In this document: in pieces, positions 57,708 to 64,000 of the stretch | Numbering within the stretch: the stretch's first letter is position 1 | Layout: the number at the start of each line of letters is the position of its first letter | Source: Mycobacterium sp. ACS1612 | GTDB lineage: Bacteria > Actinomycetota > Actinomycetes > Mycobacteriales > Mycobacteriaceae | Reading direction: 5' to 3' | Assembly (NCBI RefSeq): GCF_001667505.1 | Contig: NZ_LZHZ01000051.1 | Location: forward strand, 124,001 to 188,000 | Length of the DNA stretch: 64,000 bases | Notes under the pieces: generated by a model | Database searches by the model: none | The model's input: the letters and a program-made list of their open reading frames with translations, nothing else | Told to the model about the DNA's origin: nothing | Position numbers and translations under genes: made by a program

Positions 57708-58366
57708 TCCGGTGCCTCGCCGGGGACGGGAAACGCTTGTCGGAACCGGTCAGCGAGTGCCCTGTCCCCGGTGAGACGCAGCTGTCCGGCTGACATCGCG
57801 TCGTCGAACGAGGCGTCGGGATTCAGCAGTGAAAGCAGGGTGGCCTCGTCGGTGTCGAGTACGAGGTCCGGTTCGTCCGCCTCGCCGCGGTCTATGTGCA
57901 ATTGGCCGTCGGCGATGCGGACCGCGAAATGTGCCTCCCCGAAAGACAATCCGATCGTTGCGGTCAAGCCGTCTATGGCGGGCGGATGAAACCGCGTCTT
58001 GAGCGACAACATCAGCGAGTCCGGCCCCAGCGGCAGGTCGTACCGCATCAGCGGTGATTTGTGGACCCACTGCGCCAACTCGAGAATGATGTCCTCGAGT
58101 TCGGCTCCCCAGTCCGTGAGCTCGTATACCCAAGCGGCAGCGGGCGGTCCGAGGCGGCGGCGCCGCACCACGCCGGCGTCGCTGAGATCACGTAGCCGCT
58201 GAGTGAGCACGTCGGAGCTTGCGCCATGCAGGCCGTCGAGCAGATCGGTGAAGCGTTTCGGCCCCAGCACTAGTTCCCGCACCACCAGCAGGGCCCATCT
58301 CTCGCCGACCACATCCAGAGCCTGCGCAATCGCGCAGCCGTCTTCGTATTTCCGCTTACCTACCAC
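57704..58366 (-). CDS. HxlR-family transcriptional regulator with C-terminal SCP2-like domain
   Basis: 220-residue regulator. The HxlR winged helix covers residues ~5-105 (CAIAQALDVVGERWALLVVRELVLGPKRFTDLLDGL, SSDVLTQRLRDLSDAGVV). The remaining part (GEAHFAVRIADGQLHIDRGEADEPDLVLDTDEATLLSLL) resembles an SCP2/sterol-carrier-type domain seen fused to such regulators, which may sense a lipid-like ligand. The GTG at 58366 has TAGACT 6 bases upstream. It is divergent from the tautomerase gene, with palindromes between the two; control of that gene is the obvious inference. Confidence 0.82.
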   Translation of the reverse strand: MVGKRKYEDGCAIAQALDVVGERWALLVVRELVLGPKRFTDLLDGLHGASSDVLTQRLRDLSDAGVVRRRRLGPPAAAWVYELTDWGAELEDIILELAQWVHKSPLMRYDLPLGPDSLMLSLKTRFHPPAIDGLTATIGLSFGEAHFAVRIADGQLHIDRGEADEPDLVLDTDEATLLSLLNPDASFDDAMSAGQLRLTGDRALADRFRQAFPVPGEAPD

Positions 58367-58372
58367 GCGGCA

Positions 58373-58378
58373 AGTCTA
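58373..58378 (-). promoter_or_regulatory. -10 element of hxlR (leaderless)
   Basis: TAGACT, 6 bases before the GTG at 58366. Confidence 0.5.
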
Positions 58379-58388
58379 CCTAGGACAA

Positions 58389-58403
58389 ATTCGACAGTCG
58401 AAT
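58389..58403. promoter_or_regulatory. Palindromic operator in the hxlR/tautomerase region
   Basis: ATTCGAC-A-GTCGAAT, a perfect 7+1+7 palindrome. It lies 22 bases upstream of the hxlR start, just beyond its -10. Confidence 0.65.
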
Positions 58404-58406
58404 CAA

Positions 58407-58448
58407 ACACTTGGTTTTTCCAACTAAAAAGATGTAATGTCCAAGTGT
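58407..58448. promoter_or_regulatory. Second inverted repeat before the tautomerase gene
   Basis: ACACTTGG (58407-58414) and CCAAGTGT (58441-58448), 26 bases apart, with an inner TTGG-T5-CCAA. The right arm lies 33 bases before the tautomerase ATG. The spacing (34 bases centre to centre) would suit two half-sites on one DNA face for a dimer pair. Confidence 0.5.
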
Positions 58449-58481
58449 CGGCTTCCCGACAATCAACTAGGAGATGACGAA

Positions 58482-58895
58482 ATGCCCGTATTCACCATCG
58501 ATGCACCACTCGGAGCGAGCGGAGACGCCAAGCACAAGATGATGAAAGAGATTCACGATGCGCTCGACGAGGCCTATCACTTCCCGGACACCCGCGGCTG
58601 GCTGCGGGAGTATCCAGCCGAGAACGTTTCGCAGGACGGACGTGTGCTCGCCGAGCCCGTGCGGCCGGTGTGCTCATTAGAGGTGCCGGAACTGGCGAGC
58701 CTCGATGCCAAACGCAAACTGGTGCAGAAGATCGAAGACGCGATCGGCGGTGCGTACACCGGAGTGGCCAACGTGGATGAGGTGCTCGTGCTCATCAACC
58801 ACTACCCGTTGCATGATGTCGGCTGGCGGCAGAGCCTCCAGTCCGACAAGCCCGAGATTGTCGCTGCCGTCGATCAACTGAACGCCGGCTCCTGA
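58482..58895 (+). CDS. Tautomerase-superfamily protein (4-OT like)
   Basis: 137-residue protein starting Met-Pro-Val-Phe (MPVFTIDAPLG); after Met removal the N-terminal Pro is the catalytic base of 4-oxalocrotonate tautomerase-fold enzymes. It has two beta-alpha-beta units (about residues 2-60 and 65-125), as in the longer fused-type tautomerases. The ATG at 58482 has AGGAGA 7 bases upstream, and the Pro rule decides the start over an upstream GTG-like reading at 58437. The substrate is unknown; it is probably under HxlR control. Confidence 0.82.
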   Translation: MPVFTIDAPLGASGDAKHKMMKEIHDALDEAYHFPDTRGWLREYPAENVSQDGRVLAEPVRPVCSLEVPELASLDAKRKLVQKIEDAIGGAYTGVANVDEVLVLINHYPLHDVGWRQSLQSDKPEIVAAVDQLNAGS

Positions 58896-58939
58896 CCGAG
58901 AACCGAACCGGGGCTGGGTGTTCGCCGACCGGCCCCGGT

Positions 58940-59608
58940 TCAGTCAGCTGTTTCGTCGACGGTGGCTACCGTCGGCTCATCAGCGGATACCAGCGACAAC
59001 GCGACGCCCAGCGCGAGGAAGAAGACCACGAACAGCGGGCCACCGAGATACAAGTTCATCGCGCCGCCGGGGGAGATGAAACTGGCGGGCGGACCGATGA
59101 TCGTGATCGTTTCGATCAGTTGCTCGACTGTGAACACCGCGGCCAGGATGCCAAGCCATCGCGGAAGGCGATCTTCGTTGGCGACCAAGAGGATTGGCAC
59201 CGCAACCATGATGTTGGCGACGGTGAGCATCGGCCCGAACATCGCGACGATGTCCGCGATGGTGCGCGCTGTCGCAGAGCCGAGTTGGGCAGGGTGCAGC
59301 GCCAGACCCGCCGTGAACCACACTCCGATGAACACTTGGACCAGCACGACGGCGGAGCCGATGGTGAACACGTACGCCTGCGGTCCGGTGAGCTTGTCGC
59401 GGGCGTAGCCGAGCACCACGACCAACGCCAGAGCGCCGAACGCCACCAGCAGCGCCCGCATCCGCAGCGCACCGGAACTCGCGGTGACGAACGAGACGAT
59501 GTCGTAGCCGGGCTGGTCGATCCCCGGCAGCGCCGGAACCAGGAACAGCGCGGCGGCGAAGAGGACCGCGAACGCGATACCAGCGATCATCGGGACGCGA
59601 CGGTCCAT
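58940..59608 (-). CDS. DUF4386-like integral membrane protein
   Basis: 222-residue membrane protein with about six hydrophobic segments (MIAGIAFAVLFAAALFLVP at the N-terminus, then LLVAFGALALVVVLGYA, VLVQVFIGVWFTAGLAL, MLTVANIMVAVPILLVA, and a C-terminal PLFVVFFLALGVALSLV). The pattern resembles the DUF4386 family of unknown function. It has a short polar C-tail. It is convergent with the tautomerase gene and divergent from comEA, and is the last accessory gene before the conserved right-hand block. Confidence 0.7.
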   Translation of the reverse strand: MDRRVPMIAGIAFAVLFAAALFLVPALPGIDQPGYDIVSFVTASSGALRMRALLVAFGALALVVVLGYARDKLTGPQAYVFTIGSAVVLVQVFIGVWFTAGLALHPAQLGSATARTIADIVAMFGPMLTVANIMVAVPILLVANEDRLPRWLGILAAVFTVEQLIETITIIGPPASFISPGGAMNLYLGGPLFVVFFLALGVALSLVSADEPTVATVDETAD

Positions 59609-59709
59609 AGCAAATCACTGTAGACAACCCAGTTATCCACACCCGGGATTTCATCCACAGGGCGCGTTGCCGTCCGCTGCATGCGGGCGGGCGCGTCCGC
59701 CGACGCGCC

Positions 59710-59715
59710 TACTTT
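59710..59715 (+). promoter_or_regulatory. -10 element of the comEA operon (leaderless)
   Basis: TACTTT, 6 bases before the comEA ATG. Confidence 0.5.
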
Positions 59716-59721
59716 GTCGGC

Positions 59722-60543
59722 ATGCGAACCGAATTGCCCGCCGAGCGGCTTGCGCGCCGTCTCGGCGGTGAAACCGAATCACCCGCCGACGGCGACGCAG
59801 AGCCGGACACGTCGCTGTCCCGATGGCTGCCCGATACCGCAAAACCGAATGGCGGGCCGGGCTGGAGCGCCACCGTGCGGGCCGACCCCGGCCGCGCGGG
59901 CGTCATCGCGCTGGCCGCCGTCGGTGTCATCGCTGTCCTGGTGACCGTCTTCGCCGTGGCGCGCGATAAAACACCGGCGGTGGCATCGGCGAAATTGCCT
60001 CCGGTGGAAATGGTTTCGTCGGCCAAGCCGACGCCGGGGGCGGCACCGGCTGAGGCGTCCGGACCCGTGATCGTCAGCGTGGTTGGTCTTGTGCACAAGC
60101 CGGGGCTCGTCACGTTGGCGCCCGGTGCCCGCATCGCCGACGCGCTCACGGCGGCGGGCGGGGCGCTGGATGGCGCCGACCTGATCGGGCTCAACATGGC
60201 CCGGCGGGTGACCGACGGGGAACAGGTCATCGTCGGGATCACCGGGCCGCCCGGTAAGCCGGCTCAGATGGGAAGCTCGATCAGCTCAGGACCCGTGCCC
60301 GCAGCTCCGGCAGATCCGCCGCCGACCGCTGGAAACGATTCGGGTCCAGCCGGTTTGGTCGATCTGAACACCGCGACGGTGGAGCAACTCGATGCGCTGC
60401 CGGGCGTCGGTCCCGTGACAGCCGCCGCGATCGTCGCCTGGCGTGACGCCAACGGAAGGTTCACCAGCATCGACCAACTCGGCGATGTAGACGGTATCGG
60501 ACCTGCGCGGCTGGAGAAGCTGCGCGCCCATGTCCGTGTGTGA
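59722..60543 (+). CDS. comEA: ComEA-like DNA-binding protein
   Basis: 273-residue membrane-anchored protein. One transmembrane segment (about residues 60-80), an SLBB/soluble-ligand-binding domain (about 113-175, VSVVGLVHKPGLVTLAPGARIADAL) and a C-terminal double helix-hairpin-helix (about 208-273, DLNTATVEQLDALPGVGPVTAAAIVAWR). In competent bacteria ComEA binds incoming double-stranded DNA; in mycobacteria its role is unproven. The ATG at 59722 has a TACTTT -10 six bases upstream. Its stop overlaps the comEC GTG (GTGA). M. tuberculosis places the homolog beside eis, which is absent here. Confidence 0.9.
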   Translation: MRTELPAERLARRLGGETESPADGDAEPDTSLSRWLPDTAKPNGGPGWSATVRADPGRAGVIALAAVGVIAVLVTVFAVARDKTPAVASAKLPPVEMVSSAKPTPGAAPAEASGPVIVSVVGLVHKPGLVTLAPGARIADALTAAGGALDGADLIGLNMARRVTDGEQVIVGITGPPGKPAQMGSSISSGPVPAAPADPPPTAGNDSGPAGLVDLNTATVEQLDALPGVGPVTAAAIVAWRDANGRFTSIDQLGDVDGIGPARLEKLRAHVRV

Positions 60544-62075
60544 CGTCGCCGGACGCCGACGCCGCGCGGCTGGACCTGCGGCTGGTTCCTGCGGCGCTGA
60601 CAGGCTGGGCGGTCACCGCTGCCGGGATCCTCTGGGGCGGCCGCGGTTCAATCGTCGTGGTCGTCGTCGCGGTGGCCGCGACGGCGGTGGCGGGGCGGTG
60701 GGGTAGTGGGCGCCGCGCCGCTCAGGTCCGCACTGGAGTCGCGGCCGGAACGGTCGCCGTTGCCGTCGTCGGCGTGGGTTTCGCCGCGGCGATCGGCATG
60801 CGGGTCAACGACCTTCGTCACCACCCCATCGCCGAGCGGTATGGCACGGTCGCCGCCGTCGTCGTGACCCCCAGCGAAACACCTCGCTCACTCGGCGGCG
60901 CGCGCATGATGTTCCGCGGAGAGTTGCAACGGGTCGGAGCCGTCGAAATGTCCGGCCGGGTAGTGGTTTTCGCGAGCACCGTAGATTTCGCCGAGCTGAC
61001 CGCGGGGCGGCCTGCAAGTATTCCGGCCCGCATCGGCAGGCCGACTCGGCGCGACCTGACGGTGGCGGTGCTGTCGTCGACGGGTGAACCGCGATTGGGC
61101 GAGGCCGCGCCGATCGACAAGGTCGCGCACGGGATCCGCGCCGGGTTCGCCGACGCCGCGCGCGTCGTGTTGCCCGCGGACCAGGCGGCGATGCTGCCGG
61201 CACTGGTGCTGGGCGACACGTCGACGCTCAGCCCGCAGACCACCGCGGAGTTCCGCGCGTCGGGGCTGACGCACCTGACCGCCGTGTCGGGCGCGAACGT
61301 GACCATCGTCTGCGGCGCGATGTTGATGACCGCCGCGGTGTTGGGGCCAAGGCTGGCGGTCGCGCTGGCTGCGCTCGGCTTGGTCGCGTTCGTGATCGTC
61401 GTGCAGCCGTCGGCCAGCGTCCTGCGGGCCGCGGTGATGGGCGCGATCACGCTGCTGGCGGTGGTGTCGCACCGACGCAGGCAGGCCATTCCGGTGCTGT
61501 CGGCCAGCGTGCTGATGCTGATGATCGCCGCGCCCGAGTTGGCCGTCGACGTCGGCTTCGCGTTGTCGGTATCGGCTACGGCGGCGCTGGTCGTCATCGC
61601 ACCGACGTGGTCGCGGCGCCTGGTCGGGCGGGGCTGGCCGAAGCCGCTGGCCGACGCGGTCAGCGTGGCCGTCGCCGCTCAGCTTGTCACGGCGCCGCTG
61701 GTGGCGGGCATGTCGGGCACCTTCAGCGTGGTGTCGGTGGCCGCCAACCTGGCCGTCGCCGCGGTGATCCCACCGATCACCGTCGTCGGCACGGCCGCCG
61801 CGGCACTGTGCCCGCTGTGGCCGGCCGGGGCGCAACTGTTGATCCGGTTCACCGGCCCGCAGCTGTGGTGGCTGCTGCGGGTCGCGCACTGGGCGTCGGG
61901 CGTTCCTGGCGCGGCGATCGATGTGCCGTCGGGGCTGCCAGGAGTGCTGTGCGTCGCCGTCGCCGGTGTCGCGGCGGTGGTGTCGTGGCGGTGGCGATGG
62001 GTGCGCATCGGCGCGGGAGTGGCCGCGGTGTGCGTGTTGGCGTGGACGGTCTCGGGGGCTGTCGGCTGGACATGA
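60540..62075 (+). CDS. comEC: ComEC/Rec2-family DNA-channel-like membrane protein
   Basis: 511-residue polytopic membrane protein. N-terminal two helices precede a soluble OB-like region (about 90-200) and a competence domain of many helices (about 200-500) with LVLGDTSTLSPQTTAEFRASGLTHLTAVSGANV, the ComEC signature. The C-terminal metallo-beta-lactamase domain of full-length ComEC proteins is absent, as in the recalled M. tuberculosis homolog of about the same size. The GTG at 60540 is coupled to comEA. Natural transformation should not be inferred from this pair alone. Confidence 0.88.
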   Translation: MTSPDADAARLDLRLVPAALTGWAVTAAGILWGGRGSIVVVVVAVAATAVAGRWGSGRRAAQVRTGVAAGTVAVAVVGVGFAAAIGMRVNDLRHHPIAERYGTVAAVVVTPSETPRSLGGARMMFRGELQRVGAVEMSGRVVVFASTVDFAELTAGRPASIPARIGRPTRRDLTVAVLSSTGEPRLGEAAPIDKVAHGIRAGFADAARVVLPADQAAMLPALVLGDTSTLSPQTTAEFRASGLTHLTAVSGANVTIVCGAMLMTAAVLGPRLAVALAALGLVAFVIVVQPSASVLRAAVMGAITLLAVVSHRRRQAIPVLSASVLMLMIAAPELAVDVGFALSVSATAALVVIAPTWSRRLVGRGWPKPLADAVSVAVAAQLVTAPLVAGMSGTFSVVSVAANLAVAAVIPPITVVGTAAAALCPLWPAGAQLLIRFTGPQLWWLLRVAHWASGVPGAAIDVPSGLPGVLCVAVAGVAAVVSWRWRWVRIGAGVAAVCVLAWTVSGAVGWT

Positions 62076-62087
62076 CACGATTGCGAG

Positions 62088-63050
62088 GTGAGCGAACCGG
62101 TCGCGAATTTGCATCTGGTGTTGGGTGAAGAAGAGCTTCTCGTCGAGCGGGCGGTGGCCGCGGTGCTGCGGCAGGCGCGCAAGCAGGCGGGCACCGACGA
62201 CGTCCCGGTGGATCGGTTACGCGCGGGCGAGGTCAGCACCAGCGAACTGGCCGAACTGCTCAGCCCCTCGCTGTTCGCCGACGAGCGCGTCGTCGTCCTC
62301 GAGTCGGCCGCCGAAGCGGGTAAGGAGGCGGTCGCGCTGATCGCTGGCGTCGCGGCCGATCTGCCGCCGGGCACCATGCTGGTCGTCGTGCATTCTGGTG
62401 GCGGTCGCGCGAAAGCGCTGGCGGATCAGCTGAAAAAGCTTGGCGCCCAAGTACATCCATGCGACAAGATCAAGTGGCCGAATGAGCGCGTCGACTTCGT
62501 GCGAAAGGAGTTCCGTGCGCTGAAGGTCAAGGTCAGCGACGACACCGTCACCGCTCTCGTCGAGGCCGTCGGCTCCGATATCCGCGAATTGGCTTCCGCC
62601 TGTTCGCAATTGGCCGCTGACACCGCCGGGCAGATCGACGCGGCCGCGGTGCGTCGCTACCACTCGCGGAAGGCCGAGGTGAAGGGCTGGGACATCGCAG
62701 ACAAGGCCGTCGTCGGCGACGTCGCCGGTGCGGCCGAAGCACTGCGGTGGGCGATGATGAGCGGCGAACCGCAAGTGGTGCTCGCCGACGCACTGGCCGA
62801 GGCGGTGCACACCATCGCCAGGGTGGCGCCGCTGTCCGGTGACCCTTACCGGCTGGCCTCCGAACTGGGCATGCCGCCGAAGCGGGTGCAGAAGGTGCAG
62901 AGGCAGGCGCGACGGTGGTCGCGGAGTTCGATCGCCGAGGCCATGCAGTTGGTCGCGGCGTTGAACGCCGACGTCAAGGGCGCGGCGGCGGACGCCGACT
63001 ATGCACTGGAGACGGCGGTCAGGAAGGTCGCCGAGTTGGCCGCAGACTAG
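62088..63050 (+). CDS. holA: DNA polymerase III subunit delta
   Basis: 320-residue clamp-loader delta subunit. The N-terminal [20 protein letters not shown] and the central region [27 protein letters not shown] follow the HolA pattern, and the C-terminal clamp-loader collar domain contains [28 protein letters not shown]. It opens the beta sliding clamp at the replication fork. The GTG at 62088 lies 12 bases after the comEC stop, so it is co-transcribed; comEA-comEC-holA is a conserved bacterial order. It is convergent with rpsT. Confidence 0.94.
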   Translation: MSEPVANLHLVLGEEELLVERAVAAVLRQARKQAGTDDVPVDRLRAGEVSTSELAELLSPSLFADERVVVLESAAEAGKEAVALIAGVAADLPPGTMLVVVHSGGGRAKALADQLKKLGAQVHPCDKIKWPNERVDFVRKEFRALKVKVSDDTVTALVEAVGSDIRELASACSQLAADTAGQIDAAAVRRYHSRKAEVKGWDIADKAVVGDVAGAAEALRWAMMSGEPQVVLADALAEAVHTIARVAPLSGDPYRLASELGMPPKRVQKVQRQARRWSRSSIAEAMQLVAALNADVKGAAADADYALETAVRKVAELAAD

Positions 63051-63062
63051 CGGCGGACCGAA

Positions 63063-63323
63063 TCAGATCTTGTTGAGCGCGCGGGCCAGCGCCGACTTGC
63101 GGTTGGCCGCCTGGTTCTTGTGGATGACGCCCTTGCTCGCGGCCTTGTCCAGCTTGCGGCTGGTCGACACCAGCAACTCGCCGGCCTTCTCCTTATCGCC
63201 CGCCTCGATGGCCTCGCGGAATCCCCGGACCGCGGTGTGAAGCGACGACTTCACCGACTTGTTGCGCAGTCTGCGGCGCTCATTGGTGCGATTGCGCTTT
63301 TCCTGCGACTTGATGTTGGCCAC
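63063..63323 (-). CDS. rpsT: 30S ribosomal protein S20
   Basis: 86-residue S20, binding 16S rRNA in the 30S body. [28 protein letters not shown] at the N-terminus and [21 protein letters not shown] at the C-terminus are diagnostic. The GTG start at 63323 has an AAGGA Shine-Dalgarno 8 bases upstream, and a TAGATT hexamer further up could be its -10. It is convergent with holA, as in M. tuberculosis (Rv2412), with 12 bases between stops. Confidence 0.97.
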   Translation of the reverse strand: MANIKSQEKRNRTNERRRLRNKSVKSSLHTAVRGFREAIEAGDKEKAGELLVSTSRKLDKAASKGVIHKNQAANRKSALARALNKI

Positions 63324-63484
63324 GCGGTAATTCCTTCGAAATCTAGGTTGGGTTACTCAAAGTCCGTTTCGCGCCGCGCCTGACGGCGGGCAGCGACTGT
63401 TCAGGGTACCAGCGCGCCCCCGAATCTCCCAAAGCGGAGCCGTCTGGCCTGCCGAAACGGCTCACTTGGTGCAGCATGTGATGG

Positions 63485-64000
63485 GTGAGCCTTCGCACCG
63501 TCCCAACCGAGACAGCACGGACATCGCGTGGGAACGGGCGGACGCCCAAACGGTACGACGGCATCTTCGACGGCTACAAAAAGGCCGGCCGCTACTCGCG
63601 GGCCTTCGACGAGATGTTCGACGCCGACGGCAACGTGCGCGGCCCGTACAAGGGCATCTTCGCCGAGCTTGCTCCGTCGGACGCCTCCGAACTGGCCGCC
63701 CGCGCCGAGGCGCTCGGCCGTGCATTCATCGACCAGGGCATCACGTTTTCGCTGTCCGGCCAGGAGCGCCCCTTCCCGCTGGACCTGGTCCCTCGGGTGA
63801 TCTCGGCGGCCGAGTGGACGCGCCTCGAGCGGGGCATCACGCAGCGGGTCAAGGCCCTGGAGCATTACCTCGATGACATCTACGGCGAACAGGAGATCCT
63901 GCGCGACGGCGTCATCCCGCGCCGGTTGGTCACCTCCTGCGAGCACTTCCACCGCGAGGCCGCCGGCATCGTGCCGCCCAACGGTGTGCGCATCCACGTC
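63485..64000 (+). CDS. Circularly permuted ATP-grasp (DUF404/DUF407) protein, 5' part
   Basis: First 172 codons of a gene that continues past the window. After a short basic N-terminus it reads RYDGIFDGYKKAGRYSRAFDEMFD, then GPYKGIFAEL, FSLSGQERPFPLDLVPRVI and LEHYLDDIYGEQEILRDGVIPRRLV. This is the typical start of type 2 circularly permuted ATP-grasp proteins. The recalled M. tuberculosis homolog, Rv2411c, lies at the same place beside rpsT, usually with transglutaminase/alpha-E partner genes downstream. The GTG at 63485 is the first in-frame start after a stop; the end given is the window edge. Confidence 0.88.
   Translation, partial: MSLRTVPTETARTSRGNGRTPKRYDGIFDGYKKAGRYSRAFDEMFDADGNVRGPYKGIFAELAPSDASELAARAEALGRAFIDQGITFSLSGQERPFPLDLVPRVISAAEWTRLERGITQRVKALEHYLDDIYGEQEILRDGVIPRRLVTSCEHFHREAAGIVPPNGVRIHV

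Noticed and set aside
59722-62075. comEA/comEC as evidence of natural competence
   Set aside because: ComEC lacks the metallo-beta-lactamase domain and no other competence genes are here. The pair is conserved in mycobacteria without demonstrated transformation.
1-64000. CRISPR arrays, tRNA or rRNA genes, insertion sequences, prophage genes, attachment sites
   Set aside because: I looked for repeats with regular spacing, cloverleaf-type arms, transposase or integrase motifs and flanking inverted repeats, and saw none I could support.

Overview
The window is high-GC actinobacterial DNA, almost certainly from a Mycobacterium/Mycolicibacterium species. The two outer parts keep the gene order of a chromosomal segment known from M. 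tuberculosis (recalled as Rv2438c to Rv2411c): nadE, rbsK, proA, moxR, a VWA protein, nadD, rsfS, gpgP, octT and degV on the left, and comEA, comEC, holA, rpsT and a circularly permuted ATP-grasp gene on the right. gpgP and octT belong to methylglucose lipopolysaccharide synthesis, which is a mycobacterial trait. Many operon-first genes have a TANNNT hexamer 6-8 bases before the start codon and no Shine-Dalgarno, as expected for mycobacterial leaderless mRNAs. I see no rRNA, tRNA, CRISPR array, insertion sequence or phage gene. nadE (left) and the ATP-grasp gene (right) are cut by the window edges.

Left core (1-18.7 kb): nadE 3' end; a PEBP-family gene; a frameshifted isoprenylcysteine-methyltransferase-like gene; a CDF-like metal exporter with a CmtR-type Cd/Pb sensor and its operator; an enoyl-CoA hydratase coupled to ribokinase; proA; a MoxR-VWA pair; a four-gene operon (APC permease, glycerol-kinase-like FGGY kinase, GlpA-like dehydrogenase with a BFD [2Fe-2S] domain, FAD/NAD oxidoreductase) facing a GntR regulator with two DasR-like operators; then the overlapping run nadD-rsfS-gpgP-octT-degV.

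Accessory block (18.8-59.6 kb), inserted between degV and comEA: first a GAF-PP2C-HATPase/STAS switch module and an ArsR-SRPBCC-DinB operon. Then comes a catabolic island (23.1-52.4 kb) that reads as a steroid ring-degradation locus. It encodes a KshA-type 9alpha-hydroxylase oxygenase, two KstD-type Delta1-dehydrogenases, a Delta4-(5alpha)-dehydrogenase, HsaA-, HsaB-, HsaC- and HsaD-like enzymes for aromatised ring-A hydroxylation and meta-cleavage, two different Baeyer-Villiger monooxygenases, two HSL-type esterases, four SDRs, an Old Yellow Enzyme relative, a FadD/FadE pair, a [2Fe-2S] ferredoxin, and PadR and IclR regulators. The set, with PadR next to KstD and KshA, resembles what I recall of the C-19+ androgen cluster of M. 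smegmatis. Missing from the window are KshB, HsaE/F/G, Mce4 and the KstR system, so it should feed the conserved cholesterol pathway rather than replace it.

After the island (52.6-59.6 kb): a small secreted protein, an acetamidase/formamidase remnant coupled to a RidA protein, an SPFH protein, a cobalt-type nitrile hydratase operon (beta-alpha-accessory), an Ala-rich secreted protein, and a divergent HxlR/tautomerase pair with clear palindromes. The right core (59.7-64 kb) resumes with comEA-comEC-holA.
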